From contig NZ_JAGGOL010000070.1 in NCBI RefSeq assembly GCF_018614525.1, positions 1 through 64,000 on the forward strand: 64,000 bases of DNA, read 5' to 3'. Positions 42,490 through 50,961 of the stretch are shown in pieces. The notes under the pieces are model-generated. The model was given only the letters and a program-made list of their open reading frames with translations. It searched no databases and was not told where the DNA came from. The stretch comes from Streptomyces sp. ISL-11 (GTDB lineage: Bacteria; Actinomycetota; Actinomycetes; Streptomycetales; Streptomycetaceae). Within the stretch, counting starts at the first letter, position 1; each line of letters starts with the position of its first letter. The position numbers and the translations under genes were made by a program.

Positions 42490-43521
42490 TCATGGCGTGC
42501 GTGCGGCCGTTCCCTCGGTACGGATGTGGGTCAGCAGGGCCTTGACCGCACTCTGAAGCTGGCGTCCGTCATCGCTGTCCCTCACCTGCGGGATGGCCAG
42601 AGCGAGTGCGACGCTGACGAGGAGGAGGTCAAGCGGCCGGCCGCCGTGCCGTTTGGGCAGCTTCGGCTGGAGGGCCCGCGTGAGGGAGGTACCGAGGTCG
42701 GCTCCGCCCAGGTCGACGGATTCGGCGATCGAAACGTCCTCCTGATAGGGCCCCTTGTACCAGGGCTGTCCCTGGTTCTTCCGTTCCTGGTCGTGGTACT
42801 TGGCGACGCGGTGCAGGAGCCTGCGGGCGTCGTAGGAGGGGGCTGCGGTGGTGAGGATGAGGCGCTTGAGGAGGTTCCGCCCCCAGTCATTACCGGGGAA
42901 TTCGGTGCGCTCGGGGTGGGTAATCATGGCGTCACCGCATGGGCAGTGGACGGTGATCGGGTCGTCCCAGGCTCCTCGGACGATCAGGTTCTCGGTGTTG
43001 CCGCACGTCGGGCATGGCAGTAGCTCAAGGCCGGTCTCGTCGACGTAGGACTCGACGTTGCCCCAGAGGTCGTTGGCCACTTCTTGGTTGCGGGCGGCAG
43101 CCTCTGCGTCCCAGCGTTCGATGACGATCCGATCGACGGCGATCTGCCACTGGTGATCGGTCGGGTAGTCCCCGGGCGGCCCTTGGATCGGTTCGGGTTC
43201 GCGGTATCCCTGCTTGATCTGGGCGGAGAAGTCGTGGTTGAGGTAGGTGCGGCGGCCCAGAGTCTCGCGCCGGTACATGGTGACGGGGCCGAGACCGGTG
43301 GGGCTGAGGGTGAGGGTGCCGTCCATGTCGAGGTCGCGTTCGGCGCGGGTGAGGCGCGCGTGACCGTCAGCGGCCCAGCCCTCGGCTTCCTGGCCGAGGA
43401 GGATGTCGGGGCGGATGCTGTTGATGTTCGCGGCGAGGTGCGGCCACCGGTCCTCGATCGTGCCGTGGGTGTGCTTCCAGCCGCCTCGGCCGAAGTTTTG
43501 CGACATGACCGTGATGCGCAC
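42490..43521 (-). CDS. Hypothetical protein: endonuclease/phosphatase-like N-terminus with zinc ribbon
   Basis: 343 residues from GTG 43521, chosen for the GAGGGGG element upstream. The first 70 residues (ITVMSQNFGRGGWKHTHGTI ... HLAANINSIRPDILLGQEAE) resemble the opening of the endonuclease/exonuclease/phosphatase fold, where Asn and Glu bind metal. The remaining family motifs (YRRETL, then DRIVIE) are weak. The middle carries CPTCG and CPCG pairs, likely a zinc ribbon. The C-terminal 120 residues are helical. It may be a nuclease-related protein with an inserted Zn module. It reads away from the TnsA-like remnant. No operon partners. Confidence 0.58.
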   Translation of the reverse strand: MRITVMSQNFGRGGWKHTHGTIEDRWPHLAANINSIRPDILLGQEAEGWAADGHARLTRAERDLDMDGTLTLSPTGLGPVTMYRRETLGRRTYLNHDFSAQIKQGYREPEPIQGPPGDYPTDHQWQIAVDRIVIERWDAEAAARNQEVANDLWGNVESYVDETGLELLPCPTCGNTENLIVRGAWDDPITVHCPCGDAMITHPERTEFPGNDWGRNLLKRLILTTAAPSYDARRLLHRVAKYHDQERKNQGQPWYKGPYQEDVSIAESVDLGGADLGTSLTRALQPKLPKRHGGRPLDLLLVSVALALAIPQVRDSDDGRQLQSAVKALLTHIRTEGTAARTP

Positions 43522-43817
43522 CCGGGCCCCCCTCGTCGTGGTGGCCGCCACGGTAGTCGTTCGAAGCCGTCTTCGAGGGCGCATCCCCAGCGGAGCTGGT
43601 GATCACGGCTGGATGCGGACGGTGTAGGCGGGGCTATGGGGGCCGGAAACCCAGCCGCCCCGTTCTATTGGGGAGCGGGGCGGGTGGCGAGCGCAGCCAG
43701 CACTTGGGTTGATGTCTTCACCGTACGTGCCTCCACTGACAATCGGTGGTCTGCCGGGCTCGCGACCGTTCATGAGCCCGGCAGATGTAGGCTCGCATTT
43801 CGGGTGCCCTTTTCTCA

Positions 43818-44040
43818 TTGACGATGGCCTCTGTCCGGCCCAAGGGACAGCACCGCGAGACGAACTTCTTGTCCCGTCGCATTCCAGTTGGCAGATTCGC
43901 GGTCTTCGTGGAGGTAAAGCCGCAGCACCTGCTGTCCCGGCCGAAAGTGGCCTTCGCGCTCGGCTGGGCCCGCGAGGTTGTCCTGTCGCGCGGCTGGGAT
44001 TTCCAGGTGCGGGGTGCCGCGGGGCGCGATCGCCAACGCA
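43818..44040 (+). pseudogene. TnsA-like transposon endonuclease remnant
   Basis: The frame contains RRIPVGRFAVFVEVKPQHLL and SRPKVAFALGWAREVVLSRG, then WDFQVRGA. The VEVKP Lys and the following helix match the catalytic core of TnsA-like heteromeric transposase endonuclease subunits in actinomycetes. N-terminal sequence carrying the other acidic residues is missing, and what precedes looks scrambled. No TnsB, TnsC or TniQ homologue is present. Confidence 0.55.
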
Positions 44041-44346
44041 CCCGACGGACAGAGCCACTGTGGGCCTTCCCACTTCGCTTGATGCGACGTGCTCCTTGGC
44101 TGCGACACGGCTGTCACTGGGAAGGCCACACTGGTGGTGCTGCAGCGGGCATGACCTGGGGCGGTGCCTGCTGTGCGGCCACGCGAGGACTTCGAGTGCC
44201 AGGGGCCGCCGTGAGCCAGGCCCGGGGCGTGGCCGGGGTGACCAGCCGGGTGCTGGCCACCTGGGTCCTGGGCTGGTCCGCGGGGTGGCGGGCCTTCCGC
44301 CGCCGCTGAGCCGGGCGCTGGGGCGGCGAGGGACCACCCCGGTCTC
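44041..44346. other. Gene-free stretch
   Basis: Low-complexity Arg/Gly/Trp-rich frames only; no motif or hairpin stands out. Confidence 0.4.
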
Positions 44347-45462
44347 CTACGCCTTCCTCCGCAGCTCGGCGGTGTGGTCGATCATCGACTGAAGCGTCGT
44401 CGCCGTGCCCAGGGAACCGAGTTCCTCGGCGCCGGCGGGCCGCAGGTCGTAGACCGCCACGCCGGCGGGGACCATCTTCATGCGGGTCAAGTCGGCGACG
44501 TGGCGGGCGCCCATCGTCGCATAGCGGACGTTGCCCTGGCGGAATGCGATGGAGAGGTTGGCCGCCAGGTGGGCGTTCCGCCAGTCGGTGAACAGCCTGG
44601 TCAGAGTGCTCGCGGTACGTTGGGTCGGCTGCTTGAGGGCCACGCGCGCCTGTAAGCCCAGCCTGACGTCGTTGACCGCGCGGACCGACAGCGCATCGAC
44701 CACCGCCGAGCAGAACTCGCGCAGGGCGGGGATGCGGGGGTCGCCGTCGGCGAGGTGGTCGCCGAGGTGCGCGCCGACAGGGATGCCGGTGATGAAGTCC
44801 TCCAGCTCGTCCAGATGCCCCGACGCCACCTTCCTGACCCCGTCCTCCCACTCCACGACCGAGTTCGGGATGCCCTTGATGTCCACCGACTGGCGGCTGG
44901 CGACGATGTCCTTGGCATAGCCCCACGCCATGGTTAGCGCGTAGCGGGCGACGACACCGAAGTAGTTGCCGGTCCGCAGCGCCGAGAGCGAGGCCGGGGC
45001 CTTGAGCAGGTCGCCGAGTACGGGCAGCGGTGTGCCGATCTTCGGGAAGACGGACTCGGCTCCGAACTTGTGCACCTCGCTCGGGTCCACGGTCAGTCCG
45101 ATGGCTTCGAGGTATCCGGCGATCTCCCGGGTGTAGGCGGTGCGCAGCTCGGAGCCGTCGGCGAGGTTCTCGGCGATCAGCGACTCGTCGATGAAGGTGG
45201 TGATGCCGAGCTGCTGGGCGAGGTACCTGAACGAAATGTGGTTGTGCTGCTCGGCGATGAGGTTCATGGCGGTGGACCGGAAGCGCACCCAGGTGCCGTC
45301 GATAGGGAGGGTCCCGATGTGGTCGGTGGTCCCCTGGGTGTGTTGTTTGAGCTCGTCCTCGCTGAGGTAGTCGCGCACCACCTCGTCCTCCGCCCACGAG
45401 GCGGCTTCCGGGATGGTGGCCACGTCGTGGACGGTCTTGCGCACTCCATTGATCCAGATCAT
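44347..45462 (-). CDS. Hypothetical protein, unknown family
   Basis: 371 residues from ATG 45462 (MIWINGVRKTVHDVATIPEA). The frame extends further upstream, but there the translation is low-complexity and overlaps a transposase remnant on the other strand. No signal peptide or transmembrane segment was seen. The sequence is balanced and globular, with alternating helices and strands (NGVRKTVHDVATI; FRYLAQQLGITTFIDESLIA; RTAYTREIAGYLEAIGLTV; RLGLQARVALKQPTQRTAST). No catalytic motif is apparent. It stands alone in an accessory stretch, so it may be a cargo gene of a lost mobile element. Confidence 0.62.
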   Translation of the reverse strand: MIWINGVRKTVHDVATIPEAASWAEDEVVRDYLSEDELKQHTQGTTDHIGTLPIDGTWVRFRSTAMNLIAEQHNHISFRYLAQQLGITTFIDESLIAENLADGSELRTAYTREIAGYLEAIGLTVDPSEVHKFGAESVFPKIGTPLPVLGDLLKAPASLSALRTGNYFGVVARYALTMAWGYAKDIVASRQSVDIKGIPNSVVEWEDGVRKVASGHLDELEDFITGIPVGAHLGDHLADGDPRIPALREFCSAVVDALSVRAVNDVRLGLQARVALKQPTQRTASTLTRLFTDWRNAHLAANLSIAFRQGNVRYATMGARHVADLTRMKMVPAGVAVYDLRPAGAEELGSLGTATTLQSMIDHTAELRRKA

Positions 45463-45577
45463 CGAGCTGTTTCCAATCTGCCGTGTCTGCACGCGGGTTG
45501 GACGGCCTGATGGAACGACGTAGCTCCTGGTAGTCAATGTCACGACCAAGATCCACCGCACTGCCAGGAACTCCATG

Positions 45578-45900
45578 TGCTTGTGTACCCGTCGGCGATC
45601 GACCTGTCGAGCCATTCCCTGTGGTACCTGACCGGGCAAATTGCCGCACGACGCCGGGAGATCGGCACACGCTGGCGGCGACTGGCGGCCGGCCGTCAGG
45701 CCCTGCTCACCCTGACCCACCTGCCGTGCGGCGACACCTACGCCTAGCTCGCCGCCGGGTTCGGCATCGGGGTCGCCACCGTCTTCCCTTACATACGAGA
45801 GGCCGTCGGCCTTCTGGCCGCCCTCGCTCCCACCTGGCCGAGGCGATGAAGACGGCCCAGATGAAGGCATATCTGATCCTGCCACCTGCTGCAGACCCTC
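45578..45900 (+). pseudogene. IS5-family (helix-turn-helix type) transposase, N-terminal remnant
   Basis: Plus strand reads YPSAIDLSSHSLWYLTGQI, RREIGTRWRRLAAGRQALLT, CGDTYA, then a TAG where relatives have Gln, then LAAGFGIGVATVFPYIREAV. After a one-base deletion near 45836 it continues EAMKTAQMKAYLIL. The catalytic region is absent. Confidence 0.8.
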
Positions 45901-46017
45901 GCGAACCACTCGCGCTGAGCGGCCGACGCAGGTCAGGAGGTGCGCGCCTCAAGCATTCCGAATGCCTGCAGGTGAGATGGCAATCCGCAAGGGACAAGAT
46001 CGTGAGACAGACACGCT

Positions 46018-46200
46018 GTGGCCCGCGAACGAGATGACGAGTACTTCCAGGTCAGCACGCCGGAAGAGGTAATTCCGATTGAGAACCTACAGCAGACGGC
46101 CGGCTCGGGAGCTTTCCTGTTCACCCCCTGGCCGGGCGGCCAGGGGGTGAACCCCGCGAGGTTTCTCCCGGTTCCCTTGAGAGGGCATGGCGAGATAGGG
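46018..46200 (+). CDS. Doubtful small ORF spanning a hairpin
   Basis: From GTG 46018 the frame reads ARERDDEYFQVSTPEEVIPI then ENLQQTAGSGAFLF. This acidic, leader-like start followed by Gly/Pro-rich sequence is protein-like, but there is no clear ribosome site and no partner gene. It crosses a perfect 14-bp hairpin at 46120-46151, which makes translation of the rest unlikely to matter. Confidence 0.22.
46120..46151. terminator. 14-bp perfect hairpin
   Basis: Arms 46120-46133 (ttcaccccctggcc) and 46138-46151 are exact complements around gggc. It is GC-rich without a T tract, as is common for Streptomyces terminators. It stands about 100 bp before the truncated amidase gene. Confidence 0.65.
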
Positions 46201-46249
46201 GTGCAGTCCGTTCCGGCCTCGTGGTCAGCGAGGTGGCTGCGCTGCCGGG

Positions 46250-47053
46250 GTGTCCGGCAGGACGAACCTGTGGTACGTCATCCCCGGCCCGCGCGCCTTC
46301 GACGTCCGGCCCGTGGAGTACGACCTCACCCCGTTCGCCGGACAGCTGAACGACGGCAAGCCGCACCGCGTCGCGATATCCGTCGCCGGAGTGCCCGAGG
46401 GGCAGAGCGGGTGGAGCACACCCACCAATGTGCTGGTCTGGCAGGACGCCAAGGCATCGCAGGTCACCGGCGCCCTCTCCACGCACCAGGTGGGTGACCC
46501 GGCCGGTACCACGGCGTACGAGCCCGGCACCGAGCACCGGCTGCGCACCAAGGGCGGGCACTCCCTGACGGTCGCGGGATATGTCGACACCTCGCACGGC
46601 CGGGTGACCACGACCGTCTCCCGGAGTGTGGCGAACACCTCCACGCACCGCTGGACGGAGGGTGAGACCACGGACGCGCTCCAGGCCCGCTGGAACGACG
46701 ACGAGACGATCACCGTGGACGGCCGCGGGCCCGTGGCCACTACTCACGTCCACCGCACGTACACCATGAACGGCGAGACGACGGTCGGTGCGGGCGACCG
46801 CCTGCGCACCGTGATGACGATGGGCGACCGGTCGGACAGTGTGACCCTGCGCGCGGGGAAGCGGATCGACTGGTCGCGACTGGACGACACGTACACCGGC
46901 GACGCCTCGTACAACCAGAACGTGCCCCGCGAGCAGCGGCACGCCACCGGGGTATCCCGTGAGCGCTACCGCCTCGACGGGCTGGGTACCTGCTACGACC
47001 GGATCCTTGCCACGGCTCAGGGGGAGTTGACGGAGGACCGGCAGCGCTGCTGA
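46250..47053 (+). pseudogene. Peptide-N-glycosidase A (PNGase A)-like amidase, 5' half missing
   Basis: The frame opens in the middle of a domain (LWYVIPGPRAFDVRPVEYDL, TPFAGQLNDGKPHRV, GWSTPTNVLVWQDA), then continues through beta-rich sequence to a natural stop. Relatives are about twice as long, with a signal peptide and the first jelly-roll before this point. The GTG at 46250 has no ribosome site. It is the 3' part of a deleted gene for a secreted enzyme that cleaves N-glycans from Asn. Confidence 0.75.
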
Positions 47054-47156
47054 GCCCCCGGACCGGGTCGGCTCGCGGGCCCGTGCGCGCGAGCCGCCCT
47101 CCGCCTTCGACCGTCACGACCGCGCGGTTCCGTCCGGTGGTGCCGGCGCGGCGAGG

Positions 47157-47597
47157 TCAGCAGCGCTGCTCCGGCCCTCGTATCAGCTCCTCCAGCAGGC
47201 CGCCGAGCACGACGCGCTGCTCTGCGGAGAGCGGGGCGAGGATGTCCTCGACCGCGGTCCGCCGCGCCTCCCGCAGCTCCCGCAGGGTGGAGCGGCCCTG
47301 GTCGGTGAGCTCGATGCGGATGACCCGGCGGTTGGTGGGGTCGGGCACCCGGCGCACCGCGCCGTTCGTCTCCAGGGCGTCGACCAGCGTGGTGACCGCC
47401 CGCGGAACCACTTCCAGGTGCTGGGCGAGGTCGGCCATCCGGGGCGGCTCCTCGTACTGCGCGACGGTCCGCAGCAGCCGGGACTGGGCGGGTGTGATGC
47501 CCACGGGGTCCAGATAGAGCTTCTGGGCGCGGTGGAGCCTGCGCGTGAGACGCAGCAGCTGTTCGGCCAGCTGTCCGGATGTGTCGGGGGCGGTCAT
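47157..47597 (-). CDS. MarR-family transcriptional regulator
   Basis: 146 residues from ATG 47597. The winged helix-turn-helix runs TPAQSRLLRTVAQY ... MADLAQHLEVVPRAVTTLVD and the wing RVPDPTNRRVIRIELTDQG, all diagnostic of MarR. Helices at both ends form the dimer interface. It is transcribed divergently from an ABC exporter 124 bp away, so it very likely represses that gene and itself, with relief by a small-molecule ligand. Confidence 0.92.
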   Translation of the reverse strand: MTAPDTSGQLAEQLLRLTRRLHRAQKLYLDPVGITPAQSRLLRTVAQYEEPPRMADLAQHLEVVPRAVTTLVDALETNGAVRRVPDPTNRRVIRIELTDQGRSTLRELREARRTAVEDILAPLSAEQRVVLGGLLEELIRGPEQRC

Positions 47598-47635
47598 GAT
47601 CAGAGATTACCAGGAGGGAGTGCATTGTGAGTATA

Positions 47636-47666
47636 GGTAACAGTGAGCTATGCTCTTTTCGTTACC
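47636..47666. promoter_or_regulatory. Candidate MarR operator
   Basis: ggtaac at 47636-47641 and gttacc at 47661-47666 are exact complements in the middle of the MarR/ABC divergent region; a related attacc lies at 47606. The inner sequence agtata...tatgct adds partial symmetry. Position fits autoregulation. Confidence 0.45.
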
Positions 47667-47720
47667 GTTCCCTCGCCACTCCCCTCTGTCCACCCTTCGC
47701 GATCAGAGAACCAGGAGCCC

Positions 47721-49538
47721 ATGCGTCACGACGAACCGGACTGGACACCACCACCCCCTGACCCTGAGCAACCCGCGCAGGTGCGCCGCATCCTCCGGCT
47801 CTTCCGCCCCTATCGCGGCAGGCTCGCCCTTGTCGGGCTGCTCGTCGCCGCCTCCTCGCTCGTCTCGGTGGCCTCACCGTTCATGCTGCGTGAGGTCCTC
47901 GACGTCGCCATCCCCCACGGGCGTACGGGACTGCTGAGTCTGCTGGCGCTGGGCATGATCGCCGCCGCGGTGGTGAACAGCGTCTTCGGTGTCCTGCAGA
48001 CCCTCGTCTCCACCACGGTCGGCCAGCGCGTGATGCACGATCTGCGCACCGCGGTCTACGACCGGCTCCAGCGCATGCCGCTCGCCTTCTTCACCCGGAC
48101 CCGCACCGGCGAGGTGCAGTCCCGTATCGCCAACGACATCGGCGGCATGCAGGCCACCGTGACTTCCACCGCCACCTCGCTGGTCTCCAACCTCACCAGC
48201 GTGATCGCCTCGATCGTCGCCATGCTGGCCCTGGACTGGCGGCTGACCGTCGTCTCGCTGCTCCTGCTGCCGGTGTTCGTGTGGATCAGCCGCCGGGTCG
48301 GACGCGAGCGCAAGAGAATCACCTCCCAGCGGCAGAAACAGATGGCCGCCATGTCCGCGATGGTCACCGAATCGCTGTCGGTGAGCGGCATTCTGCTCGG
48401 CCGCACCATGGGCCGCTCCGACTCCCTGACCCAGGCGTTCACCCGGGAGTCCGAGCGGCTCGTCGGGCTCGAGGTGCGCTCCAGCATGGCCGGGCGCTGG
48501 CGGATGTCCACCATCGGCGTCGTCATGGCCGCCATGCCCGCCGTCATCTACTGGGCGGCCGGGATGGCCCTGCGAGCCGGCGGCCCGGACATCTCGATCG
48601 GTACGCTCGTCGCCTTCGTCTCCCTTCAGCAGGGTCTGTTCCGCCCGACGGTGAGCCTGCTTTCCACCGGGGTGCAGATGCAGACGTCGCTCGCCCTCTT
48701 CCAGCGCATCTTCGAATACCTCGACCTGCCGGTGGACATCGCCGAGCCGGCCGGACCGGTGCGACTGGACAAGGTGCGCGGAGAGGTGCGCTTCGAGAAC
48801 GTCACCTTCTCCTACGACCCACCGGGGCCTTCCGGCCCGGTGAGCGCGACGCTCAGCGGCATCGACCTGTCCGTGCCGGCCGGTGGCAGCCTGGCCATCG
48901 TCGGGCCGACCGGCTCCGGCAAGAGCACCCTCAGCTATCTCGTACCGCGGCTCTACGACGTCACCGGCGGGCGGGTCCTGCTCGACGGGGTCGACGTCCG
49001 GGACCTCGACTTCGACACCCTCGCCCGCGCGGTCGGCGTGGTCTCGCAGGAGACCTACCTCTTCCACGCCTCGGTGGTCGACAACCTCCGCTTCGCCAAG
49101 CCGGAAGCGACCGACGAGGAGATCGTCGCGGCGGCGCGCGCGGCACAGATCCACGACCACATCGCCGCCCTGCCCGACGGCTACGACACCCTCGTCGGCG
49201 AGCGCGGCTACCGCTTCTCCGGTGGGGAGAAGCAGCGCCTGGCCATCGCCCGCACGATCCTGCGCGACCCACCGGTCCTCATCCTGGACGAGGCGACCAG
49301 CGCGCTCGACACCCGCACCGAACACGCCGTGCAGGAAGCCATAGACGCGCTCTCGGCCGGCCGGACGACCATCACCATCGCGCACCGGCTCTCCACCGTC
49401 CGCGACGCCGATCAGATCGTCGTCCTCGACAAGGGGCACATAGCCGAGCGCGGCACCCACCAGGAACTCCTCGCGGAGGACGGGCACTATGCCGCGCTCG
49501 TGCGGCGCGACGCCCGCCTCACGACAAGCGTGGGATGA
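47721..49538 (+). CDS. ABC exporter, fused membrane and ATPase domains
   Basis: 605 residues from ATG 47721, with AGGAG six bases upstream (an in-frame GTG-type start at 47643 lacks a site). Residues 40-335 hold six predicted membrane helices of the type I exporter fold. The ATPase has Walker A GPTGSGKST, Q-loop VSQETYLF, signature FSGGEKQRL, Walker B VLILDEATSAL and switch His in AHRLS. Half-transporter architecture means it works as a dimer in the cytoplasmic membrane, exporting drugs or lipids. Its divergence from a MarR gene suggests an inducible efflux pump. Confidence 0.93.
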   Translation: MRHDEPDWTPPPPDPEQPAQVRRILRLFRPYRGRLALVGLLVAASSLVSVASPFMLREVLDVAIPHGRTGLLSLLALGMIAAAVVNSVFGVLQTLVSTTVGQRVMHDLRTAVYDRLQRMPLAFFTRTRTGEVQSRIANDIGGMQATVTSTATSLVSNLTSVIASIVAMLALDWRLTVVSLLLLPVFVWISRRVGRERKRITSQRQKQMAAMSAMVTESLSVSGILLGRTMGRSDSLTQAFTRESERLVGLEVRSSMAGRWRMSTIGVVMAAMPAVIYWAAGMALRAGGPDISIGTLVAFVSLQQGLFRPTVSLLSTGVQMQTSLALFQRIFEYLDLPVDIAEPAGPVRLDKVRGEVRFENVTFSYDPPGPSGPVSATLSGIDLSVPAGGSLAIVGPTGSGKSTLSYLVPRLYDVTGGRVLLDGVDVRDLDFDTLARAVGVVSQETYLFHASVVDNLRFAKPEATDEEIVAAARAAQIHDHIAALPDGYDTLVGERGYRFSGGEKQRLAIARTILRDPPVLILDEATSALDTRTEHAVQEAIDALSAGRTTITIAHRLSTVRDADQIVVLDKGHIAERGTHQELLAEDGHYAALVRRDARLTTSVG

Positions 49539-49560
49539 GCCGTGAGGCGAGCCCGGTTGC

Positions 49561-50784
49561 TCACAGGGCGCCGAGGTCGACGGCTTCGGCCATGACCCGG
49601 TATCCGGCGTCGTTCGGATGCTTGAAATCGCCGCTGTCGTAGGCGGGGGAGAGAACCTCGGGGTCGTCGGCCGAGGCGAGGGCCTCGGCGAAGTCGGCGA
49701 CGGCGTCGAACTCACCGGAGTTACGGAACCACTGGTTGAGAGCGACGCGCTTCGCCTCGGCGCGGGGAGTGTGGTACTCCGAGCCCTTGAACGGAAGGAT
49801 GGTGGCACCGATGATCTTGATGCCCCGATCGTGCGCCCGCTCGATCAGTTCCCGATAGCCGGCGATCAACTGCTCCGCCGTCACCTCCGGATTGGGCTTG
49901 TACGTCTCCAGGTCGACCTCGCTGAAGCCGATGTCATTGAGGCCGGCCAGGACGATGACCGAGCGGACACCGGGCTTGGCGAGCACATCCCGCTCGAAGC
50001 GGCCCACAGCCCGCTCGCCGTACCAGACCGAGTCGTGGAGCATGAGGTTCCCGCCGATGCCGGCGTTGAGAACGGCCCGTCGCTGTCCCGCGGAGGCGAG
50101 CCGTTCGGCGAGGACGTCCGGGTAGCGGTGGTCGGCGCCCACGGTGGAACCGTAGCCATCGGTGATGGAGTCGCCGAAGACCACGACCGTTCCCTCGCCT
50201 TGGGGCCCTCCCGTGAGCTCGATGTCGGAGAGGTAGTACCAGGAGTGGGTGCGTGCGTCGAAGGCATCGCCCTCGACGTCGGCCGTCCGGTCGCCCGCCG
50301 CCCGGTAGGAGTCCGTGTAAGCCTGGGCGTGAAACGTCGAAGGACCGGTCGGTCCGTCGAAGTAGAGAGTGACCGCTACCAAGTCGAATGGCTCCACCAG
50401 CAGCGGAGCCGACTCGCTGACGGCCTCGCCACCCGCCGGGATCGTCACCGAGGCGCTTCCGTCGAACGTCAGATCGCCGACCGTACCGGGCTTGAGCGCG
50501 GGTGACTTTCCGGCCAGTGCGAGCGTCGCGGCCGTCACGGTCAGCGGCTGAGTGCCGAAACGATTCGACAGCCGGATGCGGGCGGCGCTGCCCCCGCCCG
50601 TGACGCGCACGACCTGGCGTACCGACTGACGGGTGAAGCCCGTCTCGGACCAGTTCTCCTCGAATCCGGCGCTCGGGCGCTGCACCGGAGCGGACCAGCC
50701 CGCCGACCAGGCCGTCGCCACGTCCGACCCGTGCGGCGCCTCGGTGTGCGCCGTCGTCGCCCGGCTCTCTTCCTGAACTGTCAT
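49561..50784 (-). CDS. SGNH/GDSL-type esterase
   Basis: 407 residues from ATG 50784 (MTVQEESRAT). An in-frame extension to 50970 is Arg/Ser-rich and overlaps the transporter promoter, so it is not used. The N-terminal 170 residues form a beta-rich accessory domain (IRLSNRFGTQPLTVTAATLA). The hydrolase has block I FGDSITDGYGS (Ser), block II GGN, block III LAGLNDIGF and block V DFKHPNDAGY (Asp, His). No signal peptide is evident, so cytoplasmic action or non-classical export is possible. It likely deacylates an ester on a carbohydrate or lipid. Confidence 0.88.
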   Translation of the reverse strand: MTVQEESRATTAHTEAPHGSDVATAWSAGWSAPVQRPSAGFEENWSETGFTRQSVRQVVRVTGGGSAARIRLSNRFGTQPLTVTAATLALAGKSPALKPGTVGDLTFDGSASVTIPAGGEAVSESAPLLVEPFDLVAVTLYFDGPTGPSTFHAQAYTDSYRAAGDRTADVEGDAFDARTHSWYYLSDIELTGGPQGEGTVVVFGDSITDGYGSTVGADHRYPDVLAERLASAGQRRAVLNAGIGGNLMLHDSVWYGERAVGRFERDVLAKPGVRSVIVLAGLNDIGFSEVDLETYKPNPEVTAEQLIAGYRELIERAHDRGIKIIGATILPFKGSEYHTPRAEAKRVALNQWFRNSGEFDAVADFAEALASADDPEVLSPAYDSGDFKHPNDAGYRVMAEAVDLGAL

Positions 50785-50961
50785 GGTCCGGCCCTTCTTC
50801 GTGTGCGGTGAGCTGTTGGAGAAGAGCCTGCCGCCGGGCTCCCGCTGCACCCAGACCTCCCTGCTGCGTACGAACCCCGTGCGTACCACTCGCAGGGTTA
50901 CCTTGCGAGAACTGCCCTCGGACGGGTGTGCGAGAGGGGTGGTGCGGGGATCCAATGGATC

